NCBI GenBank assembly: GCA_037976565.1
Contig: CP137679.1
Span: forward strand, 11,166,651 to 11,230,650
Length of the DNA stretch: 64,000 nucleotides
From: Mesocentrotus franciscanus
Lineage: Eukaryota; Echinodermata; Echinoidea; Camarodonta; Strongylocentrotidae
Direction of reading: 5' to 3'
Every line of letters begins with the position of its first letter. Position 1 is the stretch's first letter. The position numbers and the translations under genes are program-made. Under the pieces are notes generated by a model that saw only the letters and a program-made list of their open reading frames with translations, was not told the DNA's origin and searched no databases. Of the stretch, positions 25,608 to 35,509 are shown piece after piece.

Positions 25608-25988
25608 TTAAAGGTATAGACCAGTTTTGGAAACCCCCTCTCAAAAAATGAAATGGAAGCTCTTATTACCAATCATGTGAAAGAATATGTTTTGACTAAT
25701 ACGTGATGATACAAATTTTGCCGGGAAACCGCCTACTAATTGATATATTTGGTAAATTATCATAACGATCCGGACTGGATAGATAGCGCGTAGTCCCATA
25801 TACATTTTTCTGTGTACAGTGCTTGTTACTGTACCAAGACTGGGCCAAATTTCTTATCATTTTGATGACCCCAGAACCTTGCAGTGCACACCAATACTTA
25901 TATGCTAGATGATCAACCTTTTCTGATCGATTCCACAACGTTTCTTTCACAATGCAATCGCATGACCAGAACTGGTCTTTACCTTTAA
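25608..25988. mobile_element. MITE with TTAA ends, family 1, opposite orientation
   Basis: Same family as 6797-7178, inverted. It begins TTAAAGGTATAGACCAGTTT and ends AACTGGTCTTTACCTTTAA. It sits just right of a hairpin-family repeat whose AGAAGGGTGTTAA end may supply its TTAA. Confidence 0.8.
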
Positions 25989-26689
25989 CTCTGTGAAATC
26001 ACGAGTTGATGCCCGTCTTGCTCTCAACTGATACAAAATCACTTTGGAAATACGAAGCCAGACTTGACTGTGGGAAAATCTTTCTGGTGTAAGGGAGGAT
26101 TGGGGGGGGGGGTATATTTGGGAAAATCTACCTGCCCCTTTTTCTACGCTTGGGGGTATACAATGCAATGGTTAAACTGTGTTTGATAGCCTTATATTTT
26201 TTTGCTTCCTTAATCCTTACCTGTAAGAGAATTGGCTTAATTCATTTAAGTATCACCAACTTAATGCATTTAATTATTTAAGTGAATATATAGATAGAGA
26301 TTGAGGAATTCCTCTTATTTTTCCTTTGTATTTAAAAATTAGGAAAATGAGTTAAGATATTTGACATGTGAGGCACTATTTTATTTGAATGCATATGTTG
26401 AAGTTATTGTCCCATTGTAAGCATATTAATGTATCATACACATGCCATGTACCCAATCATTTTATATTTTTCCATTTGGAAATACTTTTTGATGATTGTA
26501 ACATACACTTTAGAGAGAAATACTAATAAATGCAAATGTTATATTTAAAATATAATGGTTTATGTTCATAGTTCATGTGTGTTTTTTCTTTCTAAGGTCT
26601 CTTTGGCTTATTATAATGGGGATATGAAAGGAAAATTATCACTTTGTAGAAAGTGGCTGGACCCATGCCTTACCACTGGTGGTCATAAG

Positions 26690-26850
26690 GAGGGAAGGAA
26701 GAGGAAGAGGAGGAGGAAGATGGGGTGGTGGTGGTGGTATTAATGATGATTGTGGTGATGATGATGATATAAGGAGAAGGAGGACGCATGGTATCGATGA
26801 TGGTGGTGGTGGTGGTGATGTTGGTGATGATGATGATATCCGAGAAAATG
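26690..26850. repeat. Purine-rich / (GGT)n / (GAT)n simple repeats
   Basis: Runs of GGAAGAGGA, GGTGGTGGT and GATGATGAT give Gly/Asp/Arg- or Pro/Ser/Ile-rich open frames without gene character. Confidence 0.9.
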
Positions 26851-28707
26851 CCAATACAATAGTAGGCACATATATTAAACAATTGCCAAGAGAGTGATCA
26901 CATTACCAGTAAGTTTGGCTGACTTTACTTCCTGAGGTATAATGAGCTAAACAGAACGAGTGGGGGGGACTATAACAAAAGATATGAAAAGCAAAAAAAC
27001 TCACACCAGCAAATATATTTGTTATAGCCTGCCAATATTGAACTCACTGAAAAACTGCCAGTTAATTTTGTTTTCAGAAATTGTTTTTTGTGCTATCTCA
27101 AAATAACACTTAATGTCGTGATTTCGTTACTTATCAAAATGCTAAAACCAGGTTATCCCAATACCTCTCATACGTGTAGACGCTATTAACAAAGTAGATG
27201 GTGACAGAAATCCCATTTGGCGGCCCCGCACGCTTTCTGTTTTGACGTGCAATATTTGTTACTGCGAATAATTTTGATAACCAAATGACTTACTGCTGAT
27301 ATCTTATTGACACTTCTGTCATGCGCTCCTTGCTTTATGACATAAATATTTGAAGAATATTTTACAACCAAGTAACAAACATCAGACAGACATTGGACCA
27401 TGGTAATGACTTTGTATCTTCGTACAGCTCTAGCATCTACAGCGAGGCCGCGCCCATGACATGGAGAAATGTGATGATGGGCAGGTGGGTGGTGAGGAGG
27501 AGGGGTCTGCTCCGGGGTACTCCCCTAATACGGTATACGGGGATGTGCCGCTCTAATGGGTTACTTTTTTGCAAGAAATCCCTAAACATGGGGTATGATT
27601 TTGTGCTGCAATATCCCTAAAAATCCCCCACTTTTCAGATCTTGGCCTTAAACATGGGTTACTATTTTCTTCAGCATAATATCCCACCCATAATCTCGCT
27701 AAAGTAAAAATTACAGATGCAAAATCCCGCAAAAGTAATTGAAATCATTTCGCTTTTTCCCCCAAAGTCCTCGCCGAGGGTCGCACAGATTTATCAATAT
27801 CATTAATTTGAGCTCCGCTTCTGACTTTTTAATTCATAAACGGGTAACCCCCTCCTCGAGCGTACGCAAAACAAAATTCTGTGTAAGCAATAAACGAAGG
27901 ATCACAACTTAGCCTATGCCACTACAACTTCCGTGTACAACTTTCTGAAAGCAGCAGGAAACTTGCTCTAGGGCCCGCCTGATCTCCTTCCTAGAAATGT
28001 GAGTTAATCAATAGAATTAAAGGTAACAAGACAAGTAATCCCAGCAAGTTGGAATTGAACCGACTTGGAAAATATCCACTGCTTTCAATAGAATCGTCTC
28101 ACCCGGTCGTCACATCCCAGTATCATACTAGAATATTCAAGAGTAAGTGAGCACTTTCGAGATGTGCAGCTGCTCCTGGGTGCTGTTCAGTCTGCTTTTA
28201 AGTGGATTTTCCCACAAATGCTTTTCCAATTTGCTACATTATTGTTACAAACTGATGGGTTTTAAATTTAAAAAAAGCTAAAGAGGCTGGAGTCCCTGGA
28301 GTACAATGGGAAGTACAAAAAAGCGTGCAACGTTTAAAAAAATTAGAGGGAAAACAAACAGCGAAACTGGGAAAGGTGTTACTAAGTAAATTAAGAGATT
28401 AAGGTATGTGAAAGTGTAAATCATTAATGCAGATGGAATACGGCAAAACCTTAAACATGGGTTGCGTTTCGAATGGAAGCCCCTAATAATGGGTACCATT
28501 TTCTGCCAAAATGACCCTTAAAAAAATGGGTATGGGTTTAGAGTTTCAGCTGCACACCCCTGTCTAAACCAAGCAGTCTTACCCTATGGTTTCACCTACT
28601 TGGTCGAGGAATATATTGTTTAAAAAAAAAGATAATGGCCATATTTAGTAAGGGGCGAAATGAAAAAGTAAAGAAGGGGGAGAATAAGATAAGGAGCTGA
28701 ATAAAAG

Positions 28708-28801
28708 AGAAGAAGAAGAAGAAGAAGAAGAAGAAGAAGAAGAAGAAGAAGAAGAAGAAGAAGAAGAAGAAGAAGAAGAAGAAGAAGAAGAAGAAGAAGA
28801 A

Positions 28802-28848
<47 letters not shown>

Positions 28849-28954
28849 AGAAGAAGAAGAAGAAGAAGAAGAAGAAGACGGAGGAGAAGAAAGAGAAGAA
28901 GAAGAAGAAAAAGAAGAAGATAAAGAGAAGAAGACAAGAGAAGAAGAAAAGGAG
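28708..28954. repeat. (AAG)n microsatellite, about 200 bp
   Basis: Near-perfect AAG/GAA run with a few GGA and AAA interruptions. All purines are on one strand, a composition able to form triplex DNA. The poly-Leu open frame on the minus strand is an artefact. Confidence 0.97.
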
Positions 28955-29403
28955 CTTAAATAAGATGAATGATGATGATGATGATGATGATGATGATCAC
29001 TGGCGTACTGGTGCTTGGGGGGGCGCTAGCCCCCCCAAATAAAATCAAACCATGACTTATTTTCAATTCCACACAAGTGATTTATAAATGTTCGTGATAT
29101 CACTTGATTTTCAACAAAATGCGCGTTACTCCATTTCTGTTTCAAACTGACACATTCCCAAATAGCCAGGAAGAGCATATGTTTTTACAGTCACTAATGG
29201 GCCTAAGTGGCCACTAACAGTAACACTAGTAGATAACCGTATATCCAGTTTAGCGAAAAGGATACCCGTATGTCCGGCCTAGAGAAGAGCTTAGAGAAGA
29301 TCGCGGCAGTCTAGGCGGTACGCGGGGAATGCGCAGTCGTCTGCGCCCAAGGTTTGTTTTGATGTGGCGAGGAGTCATTTCCGGAGGGAATGTTCCACAG
29401 GCG

Positions 29404-30068
29404 CGGATCCAGGGGCCGAGTGGGCCTTGCCTCCCCGCAATGAAAAAGAAAAAAAAGAGAGAGAGAAGGAAAAGAAGGGAAAGGGAAAGAGGAGAGAAAG
29501 GGAAAGAAAGAAGAGGAAGAAGAAACAAAAATGGGGGAAATTTAAAGAGAAGGAGATCGGGGACAGGGGGGGGGGCCGAAATGGCCTTGCCATCCAGGCT
29601 GTTGCCCCCCATCAAAAAAAAATAAGAGAGAAGGAAGGAAAGGGAAAGAAAGAAGGAAAAGAGGAGATAAAGGGAAGGAAAAAAAGAGGAAGAAGAAAAG
29701 AAAAGAAGGGGCGGATATCAGTTGCAATTTTTCCGCCAACAAGTTGTGGATCGGGAGGGGGCAAGGCCCTTGCCTCTCCCCGGCCAAAAAAAAAGAGAGA
29801 AGGGAAATGGAAAGAGGATAGCTAAAAGGGAACAAAAAAAGAGGAAGAAGAAAAGAAAAGGGTGAAAAGAAGGGAGATCAGTTGCGATTAATATCGCCAA
29901 CAACATGTGGATCGGGGCCGAAAGGCCTTAATTGCCTCCCTAGCAAACCTAAAAGAGAGAGAAGGAAGGGAAGGGAAAGGGAAGGGGGAGGGAAAGGTAA
30001 GGAAAGAAAGAGAGAAAGAAGATAGGTAAGGGAGATCAGTTGCGATTTTTCCCGCCAACGAGGTGTAG
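29404..30068. repeat. Tandem ~150-170 bp repeats with purine-rich linkers
   Basis: Four diverged units each contain GATCAGTTGCGATTTTTCC, a GCCAACAAG...GTGGATCGGG block, a GCCTTGCCTCCCC block and a long AAAGAGAGAAGG linker. The first starts with CAGGCGCGGATCCAGGGG, resembling a hAT-type terminus. A second CACTGGCGTACTGATG end occurs at 30078. Confidence 0.7.
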
Positions 30069-30419
30069 ATCGGGGGCCACTGGCGTACTGATGGGGAGCC
30101 AATTAGTGTCCTGCCAGTGTCACAATAAAATTCAAACGTGGTTCATTTCTAATTCGATACCGGTGATTTACAAATGTTGCTGAAATGACATAATTTTCCG
30201 AGATTTTTCCTCACTTTTTAGTAAATTATACTTTTTATGCGTTTGTTGGAAAATTACAAATTCCTTAATTTACAGTCAGGCAAGAAATATGCTTATTTAG
30301 AGGCCTACATGGCAGGGCCCGCAGAACGACGGGGCCGGGGCCTCGAGCTCCGCCCCACTTTTTGGAAAAAGTATACTAAAGAGAATTAGAAAGAAAGAGA
30401 GAAAGAAAGAAAGAATAGT

Positions 30420-31324
30420 GACCTGCCAGTGTCACAAAATTATGAGGTATCAAAATATGCTCATCTGACCGTGATTAAATGCCTAAAACCCCTGAGCTTC
30501 CGGGGGCTCTGTCCCCTGGATTCCACCTACACCCTAACGCGGGCCCTGAATGCTTATCTAACGGTAATTTAATGCCTAAAACCCTGAGCTTCCGGGGCTA
30601 CGCCCTGGACCCTACGCCAATTAGTGACCTGCCAGTGTCACAAATATAGGTTATCAAAATATGCTCATCTGACCGTGATTAAATGCCTAAAACCCTGAGC
30701 TACCAGGGGCTCTGCCCTCTGACCCCACCTAGGGCCCTAAAACGGGCCCCTAGATGCTCATCTGACGGTAATTTAATGCCTAAAACCCTGAACTTCCGGT
30801 GGCTCTGCCCCTTGACCCCACCAGCGGCCTAAGGCGGGCCCCTGAATGCTTATCTGACCGTTATAAAATGCCTAAAACCCTGATCTTCTGGGGCTCCGCC
30901 CCTGACCCCGCCCCTGGACCCCACGCCAATTAGTGTCGCCAGTGTCACAAATAAGGTATCAAAATATGCTCATCTGACCGTAATTAAACGCCTAAAACCC
31001 TGGACCCAACCAATGGCCCTAAGTCAGGCCCCTGGATACTCATCTGACAGTAATTTATTGCCTAAAACCCTGAGCTGGGGCTCCGCCCCTGGACCCCACG
31101 CCAATTAGTGACCTGCCAGTGTCACAAATAGGTATCAAAATATGCTCATCTGACCGTAATTAAATGCCTAAAACCCTGAGCTTCGGGGCTCCGCCCCCTC
31201 GACCCCACCAGGGGGCCTACGGCGGGCCCCTGAATGCTCAATGACCGTTATAAAATGCCTCAAATCCCTGAGTTTCAGGAGGCTCAGCCCCTGGACCCCA
31301 CGCCAATTAGTGACCGACCAGTGT
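30420..31324. repeat. Tandem repeats, CCAATTAGTGACCTGCCAGTGT family
   Basis: Diverged units contain AATTAGTGACCTGCCAGTGT, TATCAAAATATGCTCATCTG, ACCGTAATTAAATGCCTAAA and a GC-rich GAGCTTCCGGGGCTCTGCCC block. The last unit is split by the element at 31325-32570 and continues at 32571. Confidence 0.8.
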
Positions 31325-31462
31325 CAGGCGCGGATCTACGGGGTTAGGAGGTTTAAACCTCCCCTTGGGCCGCCAAAAAAATAAAAAAACGAAGAAAAAA
31401 ACGCACACTGGAGAGAAACTTTTCAAGTGCAAATATTGTGAGAAGATATTCAACTCATCTGG

Positions 31463-31778
31463 GGTGTTTCATTGCTGTTCGTAAAGTTACGCATGACTTT
31501 ACGAATGACTTAAATATGAAAAGCCAAATGGGATGCTCAATCATTTTTAACTCCATCAACTTAAGTTGAACTGTGCAGATGTAGATTAACATTCTTATTA
31601 TAACAAACATTTTAATGCAAAGTATATTTTTTGCCATAATTTAATTGAGATTATTGGAAATATAGTCACACTTCGTTAAAACATCAGGAAAAACTTCGGG
31701 CATCCTTTCTGGCACTTCATATTCAAGTCGTTCGTAAAGTCATGCGTAACTTTACGAACAGCTTTATCAAAAACCCCC
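31463..31778. mobile_element. MITE family 3 with TTCGTAAAGTTACGC arms
   Basis: The left arm contains CTGTTCGTAAAGTTACGCAT then GACTTTACGAATGACTT. The right arm is the complement (AAGTCGTTCGTAAAGTCATG, CGTAACTTTACGAACAGCTT). Ends are GGTGTTTCAT and ATCAAAAACCCCC, flanked on both sides by CTGG, like family 2. Confidence 0.75.
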
Positions 31779-31837
31779 CTGGTAACTTAACCAAACACAT
31801 TATAACTCTGGATATAACTGTGAATTAAACTGTTTCT

Positions 31838-32560
31838 TGATTTAAAAAGACGTTATTATGCACTGCTTTTTATGGCCTCCATTGTGTTAGTAGATGCCAG
31901 GAAAACATCACTTCGGGCCGGGGGTTCAAAATAGCAACAACAAAAATCGCCTCGCCGCTACGTGGCTCGTGGACGATGCTCTGCATCGTCATTGGGTCAA
32001 ACAGATACTGTTGAAAAGTTACTTGATTTAAAAGACGTTATCATGCACTGCTTTTATGGTCTCCATTGTGTTAGTAGATGCCAGGAAAACATCACTTACG
32101 GGGTTCAAAATAGCCCCCAAAAATCGCCTCGCCGCTACGCGGCTCGTGGACGATGCTCTGCAACGTCATTGGGTCAAACTGTTTAAACTGTTACTTGATT
32201 TAAAAGACGTTATCATGCACTGCTTTCTATGGTCTCCATTGTGTTAGTAGATGCCAGGAAAACATCACTTACGGGCCGGGGGTTCAAAATAGCAACAACA
32301 AAATCGCTTCGCCGCTATGCGGCTCGTGGACGATGCTCCGCATCGTCATTGGGTCAAACTGTTTAAACTGTTACTTGATTTAAAAAGACGTTATCATGCA
32401 CTGCTTTTTATGGTCTCCATTGTGTTAGTAGATGCCAGGAAAACATCACTTAATTACGGGGGTTCAAATAGCCACACACAAAAAAATCGCCTCGCCGCTT
32501 CGCGGCTCGTGGACGATGCTCCGCATCGTCATTTGGTCAACCCCTTGGCAAAAAGCTAGA
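31838..32560. repeat. Four-unit ~180-bp tandem array
   Basis: Units begin TTGATTTAAAAAGACGTTAT near 31838, 32022, 32196 and 32378. Each contains GTTAGTAGATGCCAGGAAAA, a GGGTTCAAAATAG block, and GCGGCTCGTGGACGATGCTC. Unit lengths are about 174-184 bp. Confidence 0.85.
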
Positions 32561-33232
32561 TCCGCCCCTGAGTGGCATGAATATGGTATCAAAATATGCT
32601 CATCTGACCGTAATTAAATGCCAATACCCCTGAGCTTCCGGGGACTCTGCCCTTGACCCTGCCGGGGCTTTGCCCCTAGACCCCGCGCCAATTTACACTA
32701 TACGCTCTACCTGATCGTAAATACTTTAGCCTCCCCCACCCACTTTGAAAAACGTTCAGCGGGGCCTGCATGTAAGAGTGGGGTGATGCGGATTTTTTTG
32801 TCTGCCAGCCCCCCCAAACGTTTTTGCTCATTACGCCACTGATGATGATGATGATGATGATGATGGTGATGGTTAGGTCGAGGAGTTAGGAGGAATGTTG
32901 ATGACGATGATATGATTATGATCATGGATGATAAATAAAAAGTACGTGGAAAATTAATATAATCTAAATACAAAGAGAAGATAGTAAAAAGGTAACCCGA
33001 AATAAATCTCAATGCCTGCGCCGTTCATATTAGGTCTCCTAAGAATTATGGTTCAAAATCCTTCGGTACAGCATTATAGAAAAAAAAATAAACAAGAGAG
33101 AAAGAAAAATAACCTTTGACAAAAACATAATCACGCCACATCGTTCCCCAAAACAGTCGATCGCACTTCTACAGTAGGCTACCAAACTTATTCACCACCG
33201 ACACCCATTCTCTTCATCGAATCTCCTCTCTG

Positions 33233-33343
33233 ATTGGTCAATTGATCCTTGACTCCACCCCGCCTACCAAGATCTAACCAATCAGAACGCCGCAGGTGCT
33301 GGAAACGCGACGATCGAACTTTGAGCAAATCGCACGGCACCTG
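33233..33343 (+). promoter_or_regulatory. Inverted CCAAT pair and two E-boxes upstream of MYP
   Basis: ATTGG at 33233-33237 (CCAAT on the minus strand) and CCAAT at 33278-33282 lie about 140-190 bp upstream of the TATA box, in TGATTGGTCA / AACCAATCAG contexts. CAGGTG at 33293-33298 and CACCTG at 33338-33343 are E-box matches. Function is inferred from position only. Confidence 0.4.
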
Positions 33344-33412
33344 GATGGGATCGAGCCCTGGCCGTCCCTTGCCATGTGCAATATTTTGCGAAAATAAAGA
33401 TAGTCCCATGCC

Positions 33413-33420
33413 TATATAAA
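33413..33420 (+). promoter_or_regulatory. TATA box of the MYP gene
   Basis: TATATAAA in the context CCTATATAAACCCC lies 124 bp before the ATG. Transcription would start around 33443-33450, leaving a 5' UTR of about 100 bases with no intron before the ATG. A strong TATA box suits a very highly expressed yolk protein gene. Confidence 0.8.
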
Positions 33421-33543
33421 CCCCACATCTTTCATTAAATTTTCATCTTGCGCTTCGGACAGGCTTTGGCAGTGTCTGATTTGAGCATTATTCGAGGACT
33501 TTGTTGCCGATTTTCATCAACTCAGCTCGGAGAAGTTGCCATC

Positions 33544-33607
33544 ATGAGGGCTGCAATTCTCTTCTGCCTGGTGGCCAGTTCTATGGCCGTGCCAAGTGGC
33601 TCGTTGG
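33544..33607 (+). CDS. MYP: MYP exon 1: signal peptide
   Basis: Encodes MRAAILFCLVASSMAVPSGS, a short basic start, a hydrophobic core and a likely cleavage site after SMA. Donor is g|gtcagt; the exon ends in phase 1. Confidence 0.93.
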
Positions 33608-35449
33608 GTCAGTTACATTTCATTTTTTGCTATTTTACATTATAACTTGAATGGTCGTTTGGTTGTCTATAGACTGTATTTAGTACTTATTTGCGTCATA
33701 ATGTCTCTAAGAAACAGTGAATTTGTCATGTCATACCATAAGCGTTCAATTAATGAGGGGGATTATTTTCCTTCAGAATTCAGAACTAACAGTTTTAGTT
33801 GGATCTAAATTAATATCAATAATCAATTATATGATAGGGTCTATATTGCCTCCTCAGAAGAGAAAGATATGCAATATTTAGGGAATAGAGTTTTATGATT
33901 TTAATGTATTTGTGTGTTTATTTCCTCTCAATTCATTAAAAAATCAACCTTTAAAAAAAAGTCGTAGACTATCTAGGATATTTTGATAGGAAGTAGCGAT
34001 CGAGTCTAACTTTTTAAAACAGACCGCGTGAGGGCAGCGAACCTCGCAATAATAGAGATCCTATATATAGAACAACTCTATGCTTGTAGGCTGCTGCGAG
34101 CTGCGGCTGCAATACACAGGTTAGATGTTCGATGTTCGTAACGTTTTTAGGTATTAATGATGTATAAAATGATCTTATAATTGATTTAGTGATGATGTGA
34201 ATGACGGTGGAATGTCTATGGATGTGGGGATTTTATTGTTTTTGTCCATGCCATGACCTGACTGTGTATGAAACTGATTGATTGAAGCCCCACCCGTTAA
34301 AATTCGTGTCGGGTTTTGTATAAATTTATGTTTCTGTTTCGTTGTTGGCTTTTTAGCTTTTGTTGTTATTGTCATTTTTTTTCATGGACCATTTCTTTAT
34401 TTAAACTTCGGTTTTTCCTATCATGATCAGTCTAGAATGCAGTTGTGATTGTACAAGTAGTCTACATGGCGTCTTAATTATTAGATTTTAAGGAAATTAA
34501 AATTGATGAAGTAGCTAGATCCTAAATTTAACTAGAAGATATAATGAGCAATCTATATAGAAACTATACTTTGAAAATATGAAATTTAGGCCACTTTTTA
34601 TTGATTCATCTTTAGTGTAAAAACATTGAACATTCAAATAAGGAATGAACATAAATAATCCAGGACCAAACAAGTGGTTAAAAGCGTGACTCAGAAATAT
34701 TGGACTTAGGGTCTACCCTGCATGGTAAGAAAGATAAAGAAAATAGTTGTAATAATTATGAAATTATATGGTAACTGGATGTAAAGATGAGTGAGTTTTG
34801 GAAGTTAAAAAACATAATGATAAGTCATCGATTATTTTTGGTATTGTGGATCAATATATGTGTGTCAACCCTTTTGGAAGTTATATATGGCTTTAGAATG
34901 ATCAATTAAGCAGAAACTATCAAGGATTGTTGTGAGAGCGCGGATAAAATATAAACATAAACATAATTATAAACAAATATTTGACGTGTCGTCAGCAACT
35001 GCTATAAATTAATATTTCTTAATGCTAGAGTAAAAAAATAAAAAATTACATACTCTTTATTCCGTTATACATGTATCATAATTCAGGGGTAAGAAGAAGA
35101 AAGTTCAAGGTTATCTGCAGGACAAAATCTAAAAACCAACTAAAATCAACAAAAAGTGGATGTAGATGACATTCTAATACTGCAAGCAACCCGTGAACAT
35201 ACACAATTTTTACATTTGTTTATTCTTCAGTAATTAAGAGCAAAGTTACATTTTCAGCATGATGATGAATCTTGCATGAGCCTTAAATTTTTGATCCAGT
35301 ATTTCATTCATTGTTTAGCAATTGACAAACATCTTGCAAAATGAGAGCGAAGGATTCATAATCCCTCAGAAGATTATAATTATTACAGGGCTCAACACTA
35401 ACAGGGGCCTGGGACACGTGGGCACCCAAAATCCGATTCTGGACCCCCC

Positions 35450-35509
<60 letters not shown>

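Larger units (their letters stand above)
31325..32570. mobile_element. Nested non-autonomous element with CAGGSGCGGATCTA ends
   Basis: Left end CAGGCGCGGATCTACGGG; right end on the minus strand CAGGGGCGGATCTAGC, giving a ~14-bp terminal inverted repeat of hAT type. The interrupted host repeat resumes on the right with AGTGGCATGAATATGGTATC, matching the host unit AGTGTCACAAATATGGTATC, so the insertion site is clear. It contains a MITE (31463-31778) and a 4-unit ~180-bp array (31838-32560). Confidence 0.65.
28998..32841. mobile_element. Composite non-autonomous DNA transposon with hAT-like ends, inserted in (GAT)n
   Basis: The left end is CACTGGCGTACTGG and the right end, read on the minus strand, is CAGTGGCGTAATGAGC. 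Both flanks are GAT repeats, so the apparent 8-bp duplication ATGATGAT cannot be proved. CAGTGGCGTA termini and 8-bp duplications are familiar from hAT-type elements. Inside lie several tandem arrays and at least two further insertions (listed below). No transposase frame is visible. Confidence 0.6.
23879..33411. other. Intergenic region between the unidentified gene and MYP
   Basis: I see no protein-coding exon here. From left to right it holds AT-rich DNA with a 50-bp tandem duplication, MITEs (24.8-26.0 kb), GAT/GGT microsatellites (26.7-26.85 kb), and a GC-moderate unclassified repeat around 27.5-28.6 kb with recurring AAACATGGGTTAC-like motifs. An (AAG)n tract, the nested transposon composite and the MYP upstream region follow. 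Confidence 0.7.

Noticed and set aside
27480..28600. Possible gene in the GC-moderate stretch with short frames
   Set aside because: Repeating motifs like AAACATGGGTTAC and absence of splice-bounded open frames point to a decayed repeat; family not identified.
28620..28937. Poly-leucine open frame on the minus strand
   Set aside because: Pure translation of the (AAG)n microsatellite.
29250..29906. Overlapping Lys/Glu/Arg-rich and Phe/Leu/Ser-rich frames on both strands
   Set aside because: Purine-rich linkers of tandem repeats; no splice context and no recognisable domain.
31838..32560. CRISPR-like or gene-family array
   Set aside because: A ~180-bp satellite-type repeat inside a transposon composite; open frames shift between units.
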